From the NCBI RefSeq assembly GCF_009931115.1, contig NZ_CP047491.1:3237501-3301500 (forward strand): a DNA stretch of 64,000 nt. The letters run 5' to 3'. Of this stretch, positions 33,892 to 42,471 are shown one piece after another (position 1 is the first letter of the stretch; the number at the start of each line of letters is the position of its first letter). The stretch comes from Microbulbifer hydrolyticus. Lineage in GTDB: Bacteria > Pseudomonadota > Gammaproteobacteria > Pseudomonadales > Cellvibrionaceae. The translations under genes and the position numbers were made by a program. The notes under the pieces were generated by a model that worked only from the letters and a program-made list of their open reading frames with translations, was not told the DNA's origin and made no database searches.

Positions 33892-36672
33892 ATGGACAAA
33901 ACCCGTCTTTCTCGGGCAATCAAGGGCGCGATCGCAGCTGCCGCCGTCACATCCAGCTTTTCTACCGTTACTATTGCTCAGGATGTACAGGCGCAGGTTG
34001 AGGAAATTGTTGTAACCGGTTCTCGCATTCAGCGTGCGACGGACGCCAATAGCGCCACCCCGATCAGTGTCTTCGACGCAGCGCAGCTGGAACAGTCAGG
34101 CCAGACAACTCTGGAAGACTTCCTGCAGGACATCCCATCCATGACAGGTGGCCAGCTGGGGTCATCCGTCAACAACGGCAGCGCCGGTCTCGCGACCGTA
34201 TCTCTACGCGGCCTTGGCTCATCCCGTACATTGATTCTGATGAATGGCCGTCGACTCAGCTCATCCGGCGGAGCAACCGGCGTGGTGGACCTGAACACCA
34301 TTCCCACCTCCATTATTGAGCGTGTTGAAATTCTCCGCGACGGCGCATCCACCATTTACGGTTCCGATGCGATTGCCGGGGTAATCAACATCATCACCAA
34401 GAAAGGGTTCGAAGGTGCAGAGTTGACCTTCGACTACGGCTCTTCCACCCACGGTGACGGAGACGAGTATCTGGCGGCGATGACCCTCGGCGCGTCCAAT
34501 GACCGCGGCCATGTGATGCTCAATGCCCAGTACACCAAGCGCGATGAAATCGGCCAGGGGGATCGCAGGTTTTCAGAGTGCCCGCTGCGAGAAATTGGCG
34601 GCAATGTGGTGTGCGGCGGTAGTGCGACCACCACACCGGCGCGCTTCTCTCCTACGGCAAATTCCGATCAGCTGATCGTTGACCCCATTACCGGTGAGGT
34701 TCGGGACTTCAATGCCGCCACCGACGCGTATAACTTCGCCGCGGTCAGTTACCTGATCACGCCGCAGGAAGTCGCCTCAATGTACGGCTACGGCACCTAC
34801 GAACTGTATGACTGGAAGGACGTCACGACGTTTAACGCGTTCAGCGAGCTTTCATTTGTAAACCGCCGCTCAGACCAGCTGCTGGCAGCCGAGGGTACCT
34901 TCTGGGGCCCCGAAGTGCCCATCACCAGCCCCTATAACCCGATTGGCGAGCCGGTCAACATCGGTCGCCGCCTGGAAGAGACGGGCGGCCGGGCCTTTTC
35001 CCAGGACCTGAACACCTGGCGTGGCGTTGTTGGCCTGGAAGGTGAGTTCTGTAATGAGTGGACCTGGGATCTCTCCTACAACTATTCGCGCTGGGTCGAC
35101 ACCCAGATCGATCGCGGCCGCGGCAATACCGTCCGCTTCCAGAACCTGCTGGATCCCGTCGCCTGCGCGGCAGATGAAGAATGTTCCGCAGCGCTGGCAG
35201 ATTCTGGCGGTGTACCCGCCTGGAACCCCTTTGTGGAAGGATCGCTGACCCCGGCCATGCAGGATTATGCGCTGGTTACCAACTCACCAGTGGAGCGCTC
35301 CAACCTTCGCAGCTTCCAGGCCAACCTGGTCGGCGACTTTGGGGACTGGAGCCTGGCGAGTGAGGCACCGCAGTGGGCAGTCGGTTATGAAAATCGCGCA
35401 GAGCGCGCTGAAATTGTTCCGGACGGCGCAGCGCAAATCGGGCAGATCTACTTCGTGAGCGGTGATGCCTGGGGCGGTAACTACAGCGTCGACGAGTTTT
35501 ATGGCGAGGTACGGGTACCCATTCTGGACGGACGCCCCTGGGCACAGGTCCTGGCCTTCGAAGCCTCCTTCCGCTACTCGGATTACAGTACTATCGGCGA
35601 TGACACCACCTTTGGTGTTGTACTTGAGTACGCGCCACTGGATCAGCTTCGTTTCCGCGGCACCTATTCAGAGGGCTTCCGTGCACCGGGCCTGGACGAC
35701 CTGTTCCTGCCCCCCACCGTCTCTGCGGAAACTTACGCAGATCCCTGTAATGAATACGGTGCAGGCGACAACGCCAACGTGATCGCCAACTGTCAGGCGG
35801 ACGGTATCGCCCCAGGCACCACGATTGCCTCTACCCAGGCCACCGGCCTGTTCGGCGGCAACCCCGACCTGGAAGCGGAAAAGTCCGAAAGCTGGACTCT
35901 CGGCATTGTATGGACCCCGACGTGGACCGACGACCTGGGCTTCACCGTGGACTACTTCGATATCAGTATCGACGATGCGATCGGCACCCTGACCACCAAC
36001 ACCATCGTGCAAGGCTGCTACGAAAGTGCCAACTTCAGCTCGCCGCTGTGTGACCTGATTACCGGCGCACCGGCAGTGGGCACCAGCCCGTCACAAGGAG
36101 CGCCGACCCGACGCGCCTCTGACCTGACCATTGCAGGCCAGCTGTTGAACAGCCAGAACGTCGCCACCTTTGAAACGTCCGGTGTCGACCTCGGCTTCGA
36201 CTACAGCATCGACGCAGGACCCGGTGTAGTGACCGTCAATGCAACAGCAACCTATTTGCACGAATGGAAGTACCGTGGCAGCTCCGAAGACCCCACCGTT
36301 GACCTGGCGGGCTACTTCGGCGCAGACCCGGTGACCACCGCCATCGTGGCCTTCCCCGAGTGGAAGTTCTACGGCACCGTGGGCTATGAGTACGACTGCT
36401 GGAGCGCCTTTACCACCGTGCGCATGCTCGGCGAAGTGGACGACTTCGACCCGTCCCCCGGTGACCTGGCCACTCACATCGATACCACCTGGTACCAGGA
36501 TGTGAACTTCAACTATTTCCGTTGGGAAAACGTCACCTTGACCGGTGGTATCCGCAACGTATGGAATCAGCAGCCTCCGTACGTCACCAACAATGACGAC
36601 ATGAACACCCTGATGAGAAGCTACGACACCGTCGGCCGCTTCTTCTACGGTAGCGTGTCCCTGAAGTTCTAA
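33892..36672 (+). CDS. TonB-dependent receptor (receptor 2)
   Basis: 926-residue outer-membrane receptor with a signal peptide (IKGAIAAAAVTSSFSTVTIA), the TonB box in VEEIVVTGSRIQ, a plug (LEDFLQDIPSMTGGQLG, VSLRGLGSSRTLILMNGRRL and EILRDGASTIYGSDAIAGVI) and a barrel ending GSVSLKF with a terminal Phe. No STN domain, so transport only. ATG 33892 (GGAGAGG upstream) is chosen; the longer frame adds 15 non-signal residues. Loops are rich in acidic residues. Substrate unknown; this type in marine gammaproteobacteria often takes up peptides or glycans. Confidence 0.92.
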   Translation: MDKTRLSRAIKGAIAAAAVTSSFSTVTIAQDVQAQVEEIVVTGSRIQRATDANSATPISVFDAAQLEQSGQTTLEDFLQDIPSMTGGQLGSSVNNGSAGLATVSLRGLGSSRTLILMNGRRLSSSGGATGVVDLNTIPTSIIERVEILRDGASTIYGSDAIAGVINIITKKGFEGAELTFDYGSSTHGDGDEYLAAMTLGASNDRGHVMLNAQYTKRDEIGQGDRRFSECPLREIGGNVVCGGSATTTPARFSPTANSDQLIVDPITGEVRDFNAATDAYNFAAVSYLITPQEVASMYGYGTYELYDWKDVTTFNAFSELSFVNRRSDQLLAAEGTFWGPEVPITSPYNPIGEPVNIGRRLEETGGRAFSQDLNTWRGVVGLEGEFCNEWTWDLSYNYSRWVDTQIDRGRGNTVRFQNLLDPVACAADEECSAALADSGGVPAWNPFVEGSLTPAMQDYALVTNSPVERSNLRSFQANLVGDFGDWSLASEAPQWAVGYENRAERAEIVPDGAAQIGQIYFVSGDAWGGNYSVDEFYGEVRVPILDGRPWAQVLAFEASFRYSDYSTIGDDTTFGVVLEYAPLDQLRFRGTYSEGFRAPGLDDLFLPPTVSAETYADPCNEYGAGDNANVIANCQADGIAPGTTIASTQATGLFGGNPDLEAEKSESWTLGIVWTPTWTDDLGFTVDYFDISIDDAIGTLTTNTIVQGCYESANFSSPLCDLITGAPAVGTSPSQGAPTRRASDLTIAGQLLNSQNVATFETSGVDLGFDYSIDAGPGVVTVNATATYLHEWKYRGSSEDPTVDLAGYFGADPVTTAIVAFPEWKFYGTVGYEYDCWSAFTTVRMLGEVDDFDPSPGDLATHIDTTWYQDVNFNYFRWENVTLTGGIRNVWNQQPPYVTNNDDMNTLMRSYDTVGRFFYGSVSLKF

Positions 36673-36680
36673 AACTCTCC

Positions 36681-36710
36681 GGCCCCGCCACTCTGGCGGG
36701 GCCTCCTTTC
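36681..36710 (+). terminator. Terminator of receptor 2
   Basis: Perfect 10-bp stem GGCCCCGCCA-CTC-TGGCGGGGCC nine bases after the receptor 2 stop, followed by a pyrimidine tract TCCTTTCT rather than a pure T-run. Confidence 0.75.
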
Positions 36711-36967
36711 TCCCCCTCTCTTACTATTCCCGGCCCCCCTCGATCCAATTCAGAAAATTAGACGATCGTCCCCAGATCAGGAAGGCCATGCATGCCTTAC
36801 CTGTCATTTGTTCCATGCTTATTATTTTTTGAATTTCTTTTGAGGGAACTTATTCCTCATCCGTTAAATACTCGTTGGGAAGAGAATGACCGCTTGGGGG
36901 TAGTCGTTCTCACACACGCCAAATCTGGCAACACAATATAAATCCAACGATCAAGAGAGGATTTACA

Positions 36968-39730
36968 ATGAAAAAGAACCTTCTGTCCGCAGCGGTAACT
37001 GCTGCGATCCTGGTTCCTGCTATGCCCACGTTTGCGCAGCAAGACGCACAAATGGTAGAAGAGGTTGTCGTTACTGGTTCACGTATCAAGCGCCAAGACT
37101 TGGAATCAGTTAGCCCCTTCACTTCTATCAGCTCAGAAGAATTCAAAATCTCCGGCAACCTGAACGTCGAGCAGAAGCTTGCGGAACTGCCGCAGACCAT
37201 GCCCAGCTTTGGCCCTAGCTCCAACAACCCGGGTGACGGCACCGCTCGTGTCGACCTGCGTGGTCTGGGCTCTTACCGTACCGTCGTTCTGGTAAATGGC
37301 CGTCGCTACATCCCGTCTACCCAGACTGGCGTTGTCGACCTGAACACCATCCCGGGCACCCTGCTCAAAAATGTTGACGTTGTAACCGGCGGTGCTTCCG
37401 CGGTATACGGTTCTGACGCACTGGCAGGTATTGTCAACTTCCAGATGGTTGACGACTTCGAAGGCGTACAGATCACTTCTCTGCACGACGTAACTACCGA
37501 AGGTGATGGCGCCAAGTCCAACATCGACCTGACCATGGGCGGCAACTTTGCCGATGGCCGTGGTAACGCCGTAGTCTACGCCTCCTGGTCTGAGCGTGAG
37601 TCCGTAATGCAGGGCGACCGCGACTTCTCCAGTGTTGCACTGACTGAAAGCGGTGGCCAGCTGATTGCCGGCGGTTCTTCCGGTATTCCTGGCACCCTGG
37701 TATTCGACACCGGAACCACCTTCAACTCCGACGGTACTTCCCGCGCTTTCCAAGATCCGGCTGACCGCTTCAACTACGCTCCAGACAACTATCTGCAGCT
37801 GCCGCAAGAGCGCTTCCTGATCTCCTCCTTCGCGCACTACGACATCAGCGAAAATGCCACCGCCTACGGTGAAATGGCATTCGCGCACAACGAAGTGCCT
37901 CAGGAACTGGCCCCGACTCCGGCGTTTACCACTATTTCTGTAAACCCGAACACTCCGTTCTTTGATGCCGCTTACCAAGACGAGCTGCGCCAGATGAACA
38001 TCGATGCTGGAGTGGACGTCAACACTCCGGTTGATCTGTTCGTTGGCCGCCGCATGGTTGAGAACGGTTCTCGTCAGTCCCTGGACACCCGTGATGCCTT
38101 CCGCATCCTGGCCGGTGTTCGCGGTGACATTAACGATGACTGGTCTTACGACACCTACTACAGCCACAGCAACCTGGAAAATACCAACCTGCTGAACAAC
38201 GACGTTGCAGCGTCTCGTTTCCGTCAGGCGCTTCTGGTAACCGATGACGGCATGGCGTGTCAGGACACCTCCAATGGCTGTGCTCCGCTGAACATCTGGG
38301 GTGCCGGCAACATTTCCCAGGAAGCAATCGACTTCATCAATGTTGGCGCCACCAACAAAACCAGCATCACTCAGGAAGTATTCTCCGCGAGCGTATCCGG
38401 TTCCCTGGCAACCCTGCCAACCGCAGATGAGGCGGTCGGCGTCGTATTCGGTATCGAGCACCGTAACGACGAGTCCACCTACCGTCCGGACTCCTTCCTC
38501 TCCGCTGGTGACGTACTGGGCTTCAACGCCGGTAAAGCCACCGTTGGTAGCTACAGCGCCGACGAAGTCTTCACCGAAGTTAACGTACCTCTGGTACAAG
38601 GCAAGGCGGGTGTTGAGAGCCTGACTCTGTGGGGCGCTGCGCGTTACTCCGATTATTCCAACATCGGCGGCGTAACTTCCTACGCAACTGCTCTGAACTA
38701 CGCACCGATCGACATGGTGAAAATCCGTGCTGGTTTCCAGCAAGCGGTTCGTGCTCCTAACGTTTCCGAGCTGTTCCTGGGTCAGTCCAATGGCTTCCCT
38801 TCAGCTGACGACCCCTGTGCAGCTGGCAACGTGACCGCTGAAACTGATACTGCTCTGTGTTCCGCCACTGGCGTGACCGCTGGCAGCTTCAACCAGGCCA
38901 ACTCCCAGATTGAAGGTCTGTTCGGTGGTAACCCGGACCTGCAGGAAGAAACTTCCAACACCTTCACCTTCGGTGTTGTGGTTGAACCGATGGACGGCCT
39001 GGACGTAGCACTTGACTACTACAACATCGAAATCGAAGACGCGATCGACGTTCTCGGCGGTGGTGTAAACAATGTTCTGGACCTGTGCTACAACGTTGTT
39101 AAGGACATCAGCTCTCCGTTCTGTCAGGCGATTACCCGCCGCAGCGATGGCAACGTTCAGATCGTAGAAGTTCTGAATGAAAACATCGGCTTGATCGAAA
39201 CCAGCGGTATTGACCTCAACGTCAACTACGGTACTGATCTGGCCTTCGGTATTGATGGCGGCTCTTACCTGAGCGTTGCCTTCAACAGCACTTACCTGCT
39301 GGACTTCGATCAAACTCCGATCGCTGATCTGCCTGAGCGTGTAAACTACTGTGCAGGCTCCTTCGGCAACACCTGTGGAGCTCCGCGTCAGGAGTTCAAC
39401 TGGAACAGCCGTATCACCTGGTCCAGCGGCCCGCTGACTCTGTCCGCACTGGTTCGCTACCTGGGTGAAAGCGATGACGATGTGATCGCGAACAGCGACG
39501 TTGCTGCTTCCGACCTGGTTGTACCGACTATCGATGCAGAAACTTACCTGGATCTGAGCGTTGGCTACGCCATGAGCGAAAACCTGGACCTGAACGTTGG
39601 TATCAAGAATGCCCTGGACACCGAACCGACTCCGCTCGGCGATGCTCAGGAGCAGGCAAATACCTTCCCGTCCACTTACGACCTGCTGGGTCCGCGCTAC
39701 TTCCTGAGCGCGAGCTACAAGTTCGACTAA
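36968..39730 (+). CDS. TonB-dependent receptor (receptor 3), probably highly expressed
   Basis: 920-residue receptor: signal LSAAVTAAILVPAMPTFAQQ, TonB box in MVEEVVVTGSRIKR, a plug (AELPQTMPSFGPSSNN, VDLRGLGSYRTVVLVNGRRY, GGASAVYGSDALAGIV) and a barrel ending ASYKFD. The ATG has AAGAGAGGA upstream. Codons GGT, CGT, GTA and AAC are much more frequent than in the neighbouring genes, a pattern of very high expression. It is followed by a strong terminator and then a TPR/oxygenase gene. Ligand unknown. Confidence 0.93.
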   Translation: MKKNLLSAAVTAAILVPAMPTFAQQDAQMVEEVVVTGSRIKRQDLESVSPFTSISSEEFKISGNLNVEQKLAELPQTMPSFGPSSNNPGDGTARVDLRGLGSYRTVVLVNGRRYIPSTQTGVVDLNTIPGTLLKNVDVVTGGASAVYGSDALAGIVNFQMVDDFEGVQITSLHDVTTEGDGAKSNIDLTMGGNFADGRGNAVVYASWSERESVMQGDRDFSSVALTESGGQLIAGGSSGIPGTLVFDTGTTFNSDGTSRAFQDPADRFNYAPDNYLQLPQERFLISSFAHYDISENATAYGEMAFAHNEVPQELAPTPAFTTISVNPNTPFFDAAYQDELRQMNIDAGVDVNTPVDLFVGRRMVENGSRQSLDTRDAFRILAGVRGDINDDWSYDTYYSHSNLENTNLLNNDVAASRFRQALLVTDDGMACQDTSNGCAPLNIWGAGNISQEAIDFINVGATNKTSITQEVFSASVSGSLATLPTADEAVGVVFGIEHRNDESTYRPDSFLSAGDVLGFNAGKATVGSYSADEVFTEVNVPLVQGKAGVESLTLWGAARYSDYSNIGGVTSYATALNYAPIDMVKIRAGFQQAVRAPNVSELFLGQSNGFPSADDPCAAGNVTAETDTALCSATGVTAGSFNQANSQIEGLFGGNPDLQEETSNTFTFGVVVEPMDGLDVALDYYNIEIEDAIDVLGGGVNNVLDLCYNVVKDISSPFCQAITRRSDGNVQIVEVLNENIGLIETSGIDLNVNYGTDLAFGIDGGSYLSVAFNSTYLLDFDQTPIADLPERVNYCAGSFGNTCGAPRQEFNWNSRITWSSGPLTLSALVRYLGESDDDVIANSDVAASDLVVPTIDAETYLDLSVGYAMSENLDLNVGIKNALDTEPTPLGDAQEQANTFPSTYDLLGPRYFLSASYKFD

Positions 39731-39758
39731 GTTGAACCTGTAACCTAAGGTAGTATGG

Positions 39759-39784
39759 AAACGGCGAGCTTTGCTCGCCGTTTT
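39759..39784 (+). terminator. Terminator of receptor 3, abutting the next start codon
   Basis: Stem AAACGGCGAGC-TTT-GCTCGCCGTTT (11 bp) with a short T-run. Its last base lies only eight bases before ATG 39793 of the TPR-oxygenase gene, occupying the place where that gene's ribosome-binding site should be. Confidence 0.85.
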
Positions 39785-39792
39785 CAATTCCA

Positions 39793-41637
39793 ATGAACAC
39801 AATGAAGAATCAACCGATCAATCCAGCGCTACTTAATCAACTGTTTGCACTCATCAACAGCGGACAGTCCAGAGCGGCTCTGCCAGAGATACACCGGCAA
39901 TTAACGCTGTCGCCCACCGAGCCAAACCTCTTGCACCTGGCGGGAATCGCCAGCGCTGCTACTGGCAGGAACGCTGAAGCCCTTTCCTATTTCAAAAAAT
40001 CACTGCAATCTGCCCCGAATCAGCCAGCGGTTCTCAATAATTTGGCGAATTTGCTCAAAAAAATGGGAGAGATCTCAAACGCCAAGATCCACTTTCAGAA
40101 AGCAGTATCACTTAGCCCGAATTTCCTGGAAGCCCAACTTGGCCTGGCCACCCTTGAGTATGACCAGCAGTCCTACGGCGAAGCACGCAAAATAGCGCTA
40201 TCGGCACTGGACGCGCACCCAAAGAACCTTCCCGTACTGAACCTACTCGGAAACATCAGCAAGAAGACTGATGAATTCGAAAAAGCGATAACATTTTTTG
40301 AGCAGGCGTTGTCGATCAAGCCGGAGTACGTCCCCGCCATTTATGGTCTGGCGGCAACGTATTCAGAAATAGCCCTCGATGAAAAAGCACTGCCACTATT
40401 TGAAAAGGCATCCAGGCTACGCCCGAACACAGCAGAGATTGAATACTCCCTTGCGCTCACTCAATTAAATCTGAACAGGTTTGACCAGGCAGAAGCAAAC
40501 CTTAAGAACCTGATTGCGATTCACCCGCTTTATATCGACGCGCACAAGACCCTTAACGAGATTTACTGGCAACAAGGCAAGAAGAGTGCGTTCTGCGCGA
40601 GCTACGTTGCGGCGCGATCCAGTAACCCGAAGAGTACTGAACTGACCATTTCGCACGTTGAAAGCCTGTTAGCTGCGGGCGACGTCGCCGAAGCCGAACA
40701 TGCCCTTGAGAGTGACTGGGCAGACTCCTCGAACCCCAACATACAGTTCTTAAGGGGAAAAATCGCCGAAGGACGCTCCCAACTTAGAGAAGCCCTTCCG
40801 CTCTATGAGTCCTCCTACGAACAACTAAAAACGACAGACATTGCCAAACAGCTGATTACTGCTCAAATCCAATGTCAGCAATTTGACAAGGCCCAGGAAT
40901 TGCTTACGCAACACCTGCGTCGATACCCTGATGACCAGCTATTATGGGCCCTACAGGGAACATGCTGGAAAATGACGGACTCTGAAAAATACGAATGGCT
41001 AATACAAGACAACCGATTCATCCAGGAGTTTGAAATACCGACTCCCGATGGCTTCGCCTCTCTGGATGATTTCCTGGACCAATTGAAAGAACACCTTTTG
41101 GCCATACACAATCTTGAAGCCCAACCGTTAAATCAGTCCGTTAGAGAAGGCATTCAGACCCCCGGCAGACTGTTACACAAACCCAACCCGGTCATTCAGG
41201 CCCTGAAAGCGAGCTTCACCGAGGTCGTCAGCCATTATATCGAGTCAATGCCTACCGACACTTCACACCCTTTGCTACGGCGCAAATCCAGTGATTTCAC
41301 GTTTTCAGGGTCGTGGTCGGTGCTATTGAGGGGCGGCGGGCACCACGTTAGTCACGTCCACCCGGCCGGCTGGATCAGCTCCGCGTTCTATGCGGCGGTC
41401 CCACCCAACGCATCCAGGGATAAACTGGCTGCGGGCGACATCTATTTCGGGCAATCGCCGTATCAGCTTGGGGAGCGTGACGATATTGAGTGTCATTTAA
41501 CACCCACTGCAGGAAAACTCGTTTTATTTCCTTCGTTCACCTGGCACGGAACCGTTCCCCTGCCACTGGAAAAGAACGCCCCGAAGAGGATAACAACGCC
41601 CTTTGACGTTACGCCAAGAAGCGGTCATTTAAACTAA
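39793..41637 (+). CDS. TPR protein with C-terminal 2OG-Fe(II) oxygenase domain
   Basis: 614 residues. Residues 1-400 are about ten tetratricopeptide-type repeats (e.g. AEALSYFKKSLQSAPNQPAV, EKAITFFEQALSIKPEYVPA). Residues about 415-614 are a 2OG-FeII_Oxy_5 (PF13759-like) domain with putative iron ligands in HHVSHVHPAGWIS (His517-His523) and the distal FPSFTWHGTVPL (His585), and a late Arg. It is probably a cytoplasmic hydroxylase that recruits its substrate through the TPRs. No ribosome-binding site can sit in front of the ATG because of the adjoining terminator stem. Its 3' end overlaps the next, convergent gene by 4 bp. Confidence 0.82.
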   Translation: MNTMKNQPINPALLNQLFALINSGQSRAALPEIHRQLTLSPTEPNLLHLAGIASAATGRNAEALSYFKKSLQSAPNQPAVLNNLANLLKKMGEISNAKIHFQKAVSLSPNFLEAQLGLATLEYDQQSYGEARKIALSALDAHPKNLPVLNLLGNISKKTDEFEKAITFFEQALSIKPEYVPAIYGLAATYSEIALDEKALPLFEKASRLRPNTAEIEYSLALTQLNLNRFDQAEANLKNLIAIHPLYIDAHKTLNEIYWQQGKKSAFCASYVAARSSNPKSTELTISHVESLLAAGDVAEAEHALESDWADSSNPNIQFLRGKIAEGRSQLREALPLYESSYEQLKTTDIAKQLITAQIQCQQFDKAQELLTQHLRRYPDDQLLWALQGTCWKMTDSEKYEWLIQDNRFIQEFEIPTPDGFASLDDFLDQLKEHLLAIHNLEAQPLNQSVREGIQTPGRLLHKPNPVIQALKASFTEVVSHYIESMPTDTSHPLLRRKSSDFTFSGSWSVLLRGGGHHVSHVHPAGWISSAFYAAVPPNASRDKLAAGDIYFGQSPYQLGERDDIECHLTPTAGKLVLFPSFTWHGTVPLPLEKNAPKRITTPFDVTPRSGHLN

Positions 41638-42356
41638 CTGGCATCCGTGTCTCGCCGCAGCCAACCGGTAATGGAGTAGCGGCTGGTTGCGGCAAACGGG
41701 GTGACATAGGACACGGAATGCTTTTGGGGGACTTTGAATACATTGATCGCATTAAATGCAGGGACCAAGCTCCCTACAACGTTCTCTTCCCCATCAAAAA
41801 GGTGGAACAGCCCACCCCAGTCCGGACTCCAGTTTTTTGTCAGGTTGATTACATATGCAGCAACACGATTTTTCCCCGAGACATTGTCGTCATGGATTTT
41901 CAGAAAGTGCCCTCGGTCATAGCTGGTCGCCTGAACGTCAGCAAACGCTATTGACTCTTCACCGGTCAAAATTCTCATGAGCGAAAGGAAGGGCTTGCTG
42001 TTCACCAGCTCATATAGATTATTCAGTGGATTGCCTGGCAATATATTATTCTTATAAATATCGAACACAGGGATACTCTTGTAAAAATAGCCAAAGGTAT
42101 CCGTAGCACTCTGCCAAATATATTCGTTCAGGGCCTTTTTCTGTTCTTCACTCCAGGAACAGTAATCCCGGTAACTAAGATCGACATGCTTCCCCTGGCG
42201 ATTGAACACCAGGTTCCACTCACTCTGCGATTCCAGCAATTCCCAAAGCGCATTTGCCGATTCATTATTGAGAAATTCAGAGATCTGAACGAACCCCCGC
42301 TTTTCAAAATCTGATGAATAGCGCCGAATATCCAAAGAATCACTAATGTGGTACAT
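41634..42356 (-). CDS. 2OG-Fe(II) oxygenase (prolyl-4-hydroxylase-like), first paralogue
   Basis: 240 residues with the facial triad of Fe(II)/2-oxoglutarate dioxygenases: His155-x-Asp157 in HFLKIHDDNVSG, the distal His213 in VPQKHSVSYV, and the 2OG-binding Arg226 in ATSRYSITGW. The core LTKNWSPDWGGLFHLF is shared with the second paralogue at 44358. ATG 42356 is chosen; a GTG ten codons upstream is possible. It points against its neighbours and its stop overlaps the end of the TPR-oxygenase gene. Substrate unknown. Confidence 0.82.
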   Translation of the reverse strand: MYHISDSLDIRRYSSDFEKRGFVQISEFLNNESANALWELLESQSEWNLVFNRQGKHVDLSYRDYCSWSEEQKKALNEYIWQSATDTFGYFYKSIPVFDIYKNNILPGNPLNNLYELVNSKPFLSLMRILTGEESIAFADVQATSYDRGHFLKIHDDNVSGKNRVAAYVINLTKNWSPDWGGLFHLFDGEENVVGSLVPAFNAINVFKVPQKHSVSYVTPFAATSRYSITGWLRRDTDAS

Positions 42357-42471
42357 TTCAGAGTTACACCGAAAAAATAAAAGCACTCAACTTTCGAACA
42401 TATCAGGGGACTTCCCCGCCTATTCGAAACCGAACCGACCATTCGCATTGTACCAGAGTAGCCACAGAATC

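Noticed and set aside
36085-36125. 'PTRRASDL' in receptor 2, reminiscent of the adapter artefact PTRRSSDL
   Set aside because: At DNA level it matches the sequencing adapter at only about 15 of 20 bases and the frame and receptor homology continue on both sides, so it is genuine sequence.
37133-38743. 536-codon open frame antisense to receptor 3
   Set aside because: Shadow of a strongly codon-biased gene; the translation is Val/Gly-rich without domain signatures. Similar shadows at 47411-48892, 50622-52052, 53277-54971 and 58459-60123 are rejected for the same reason.
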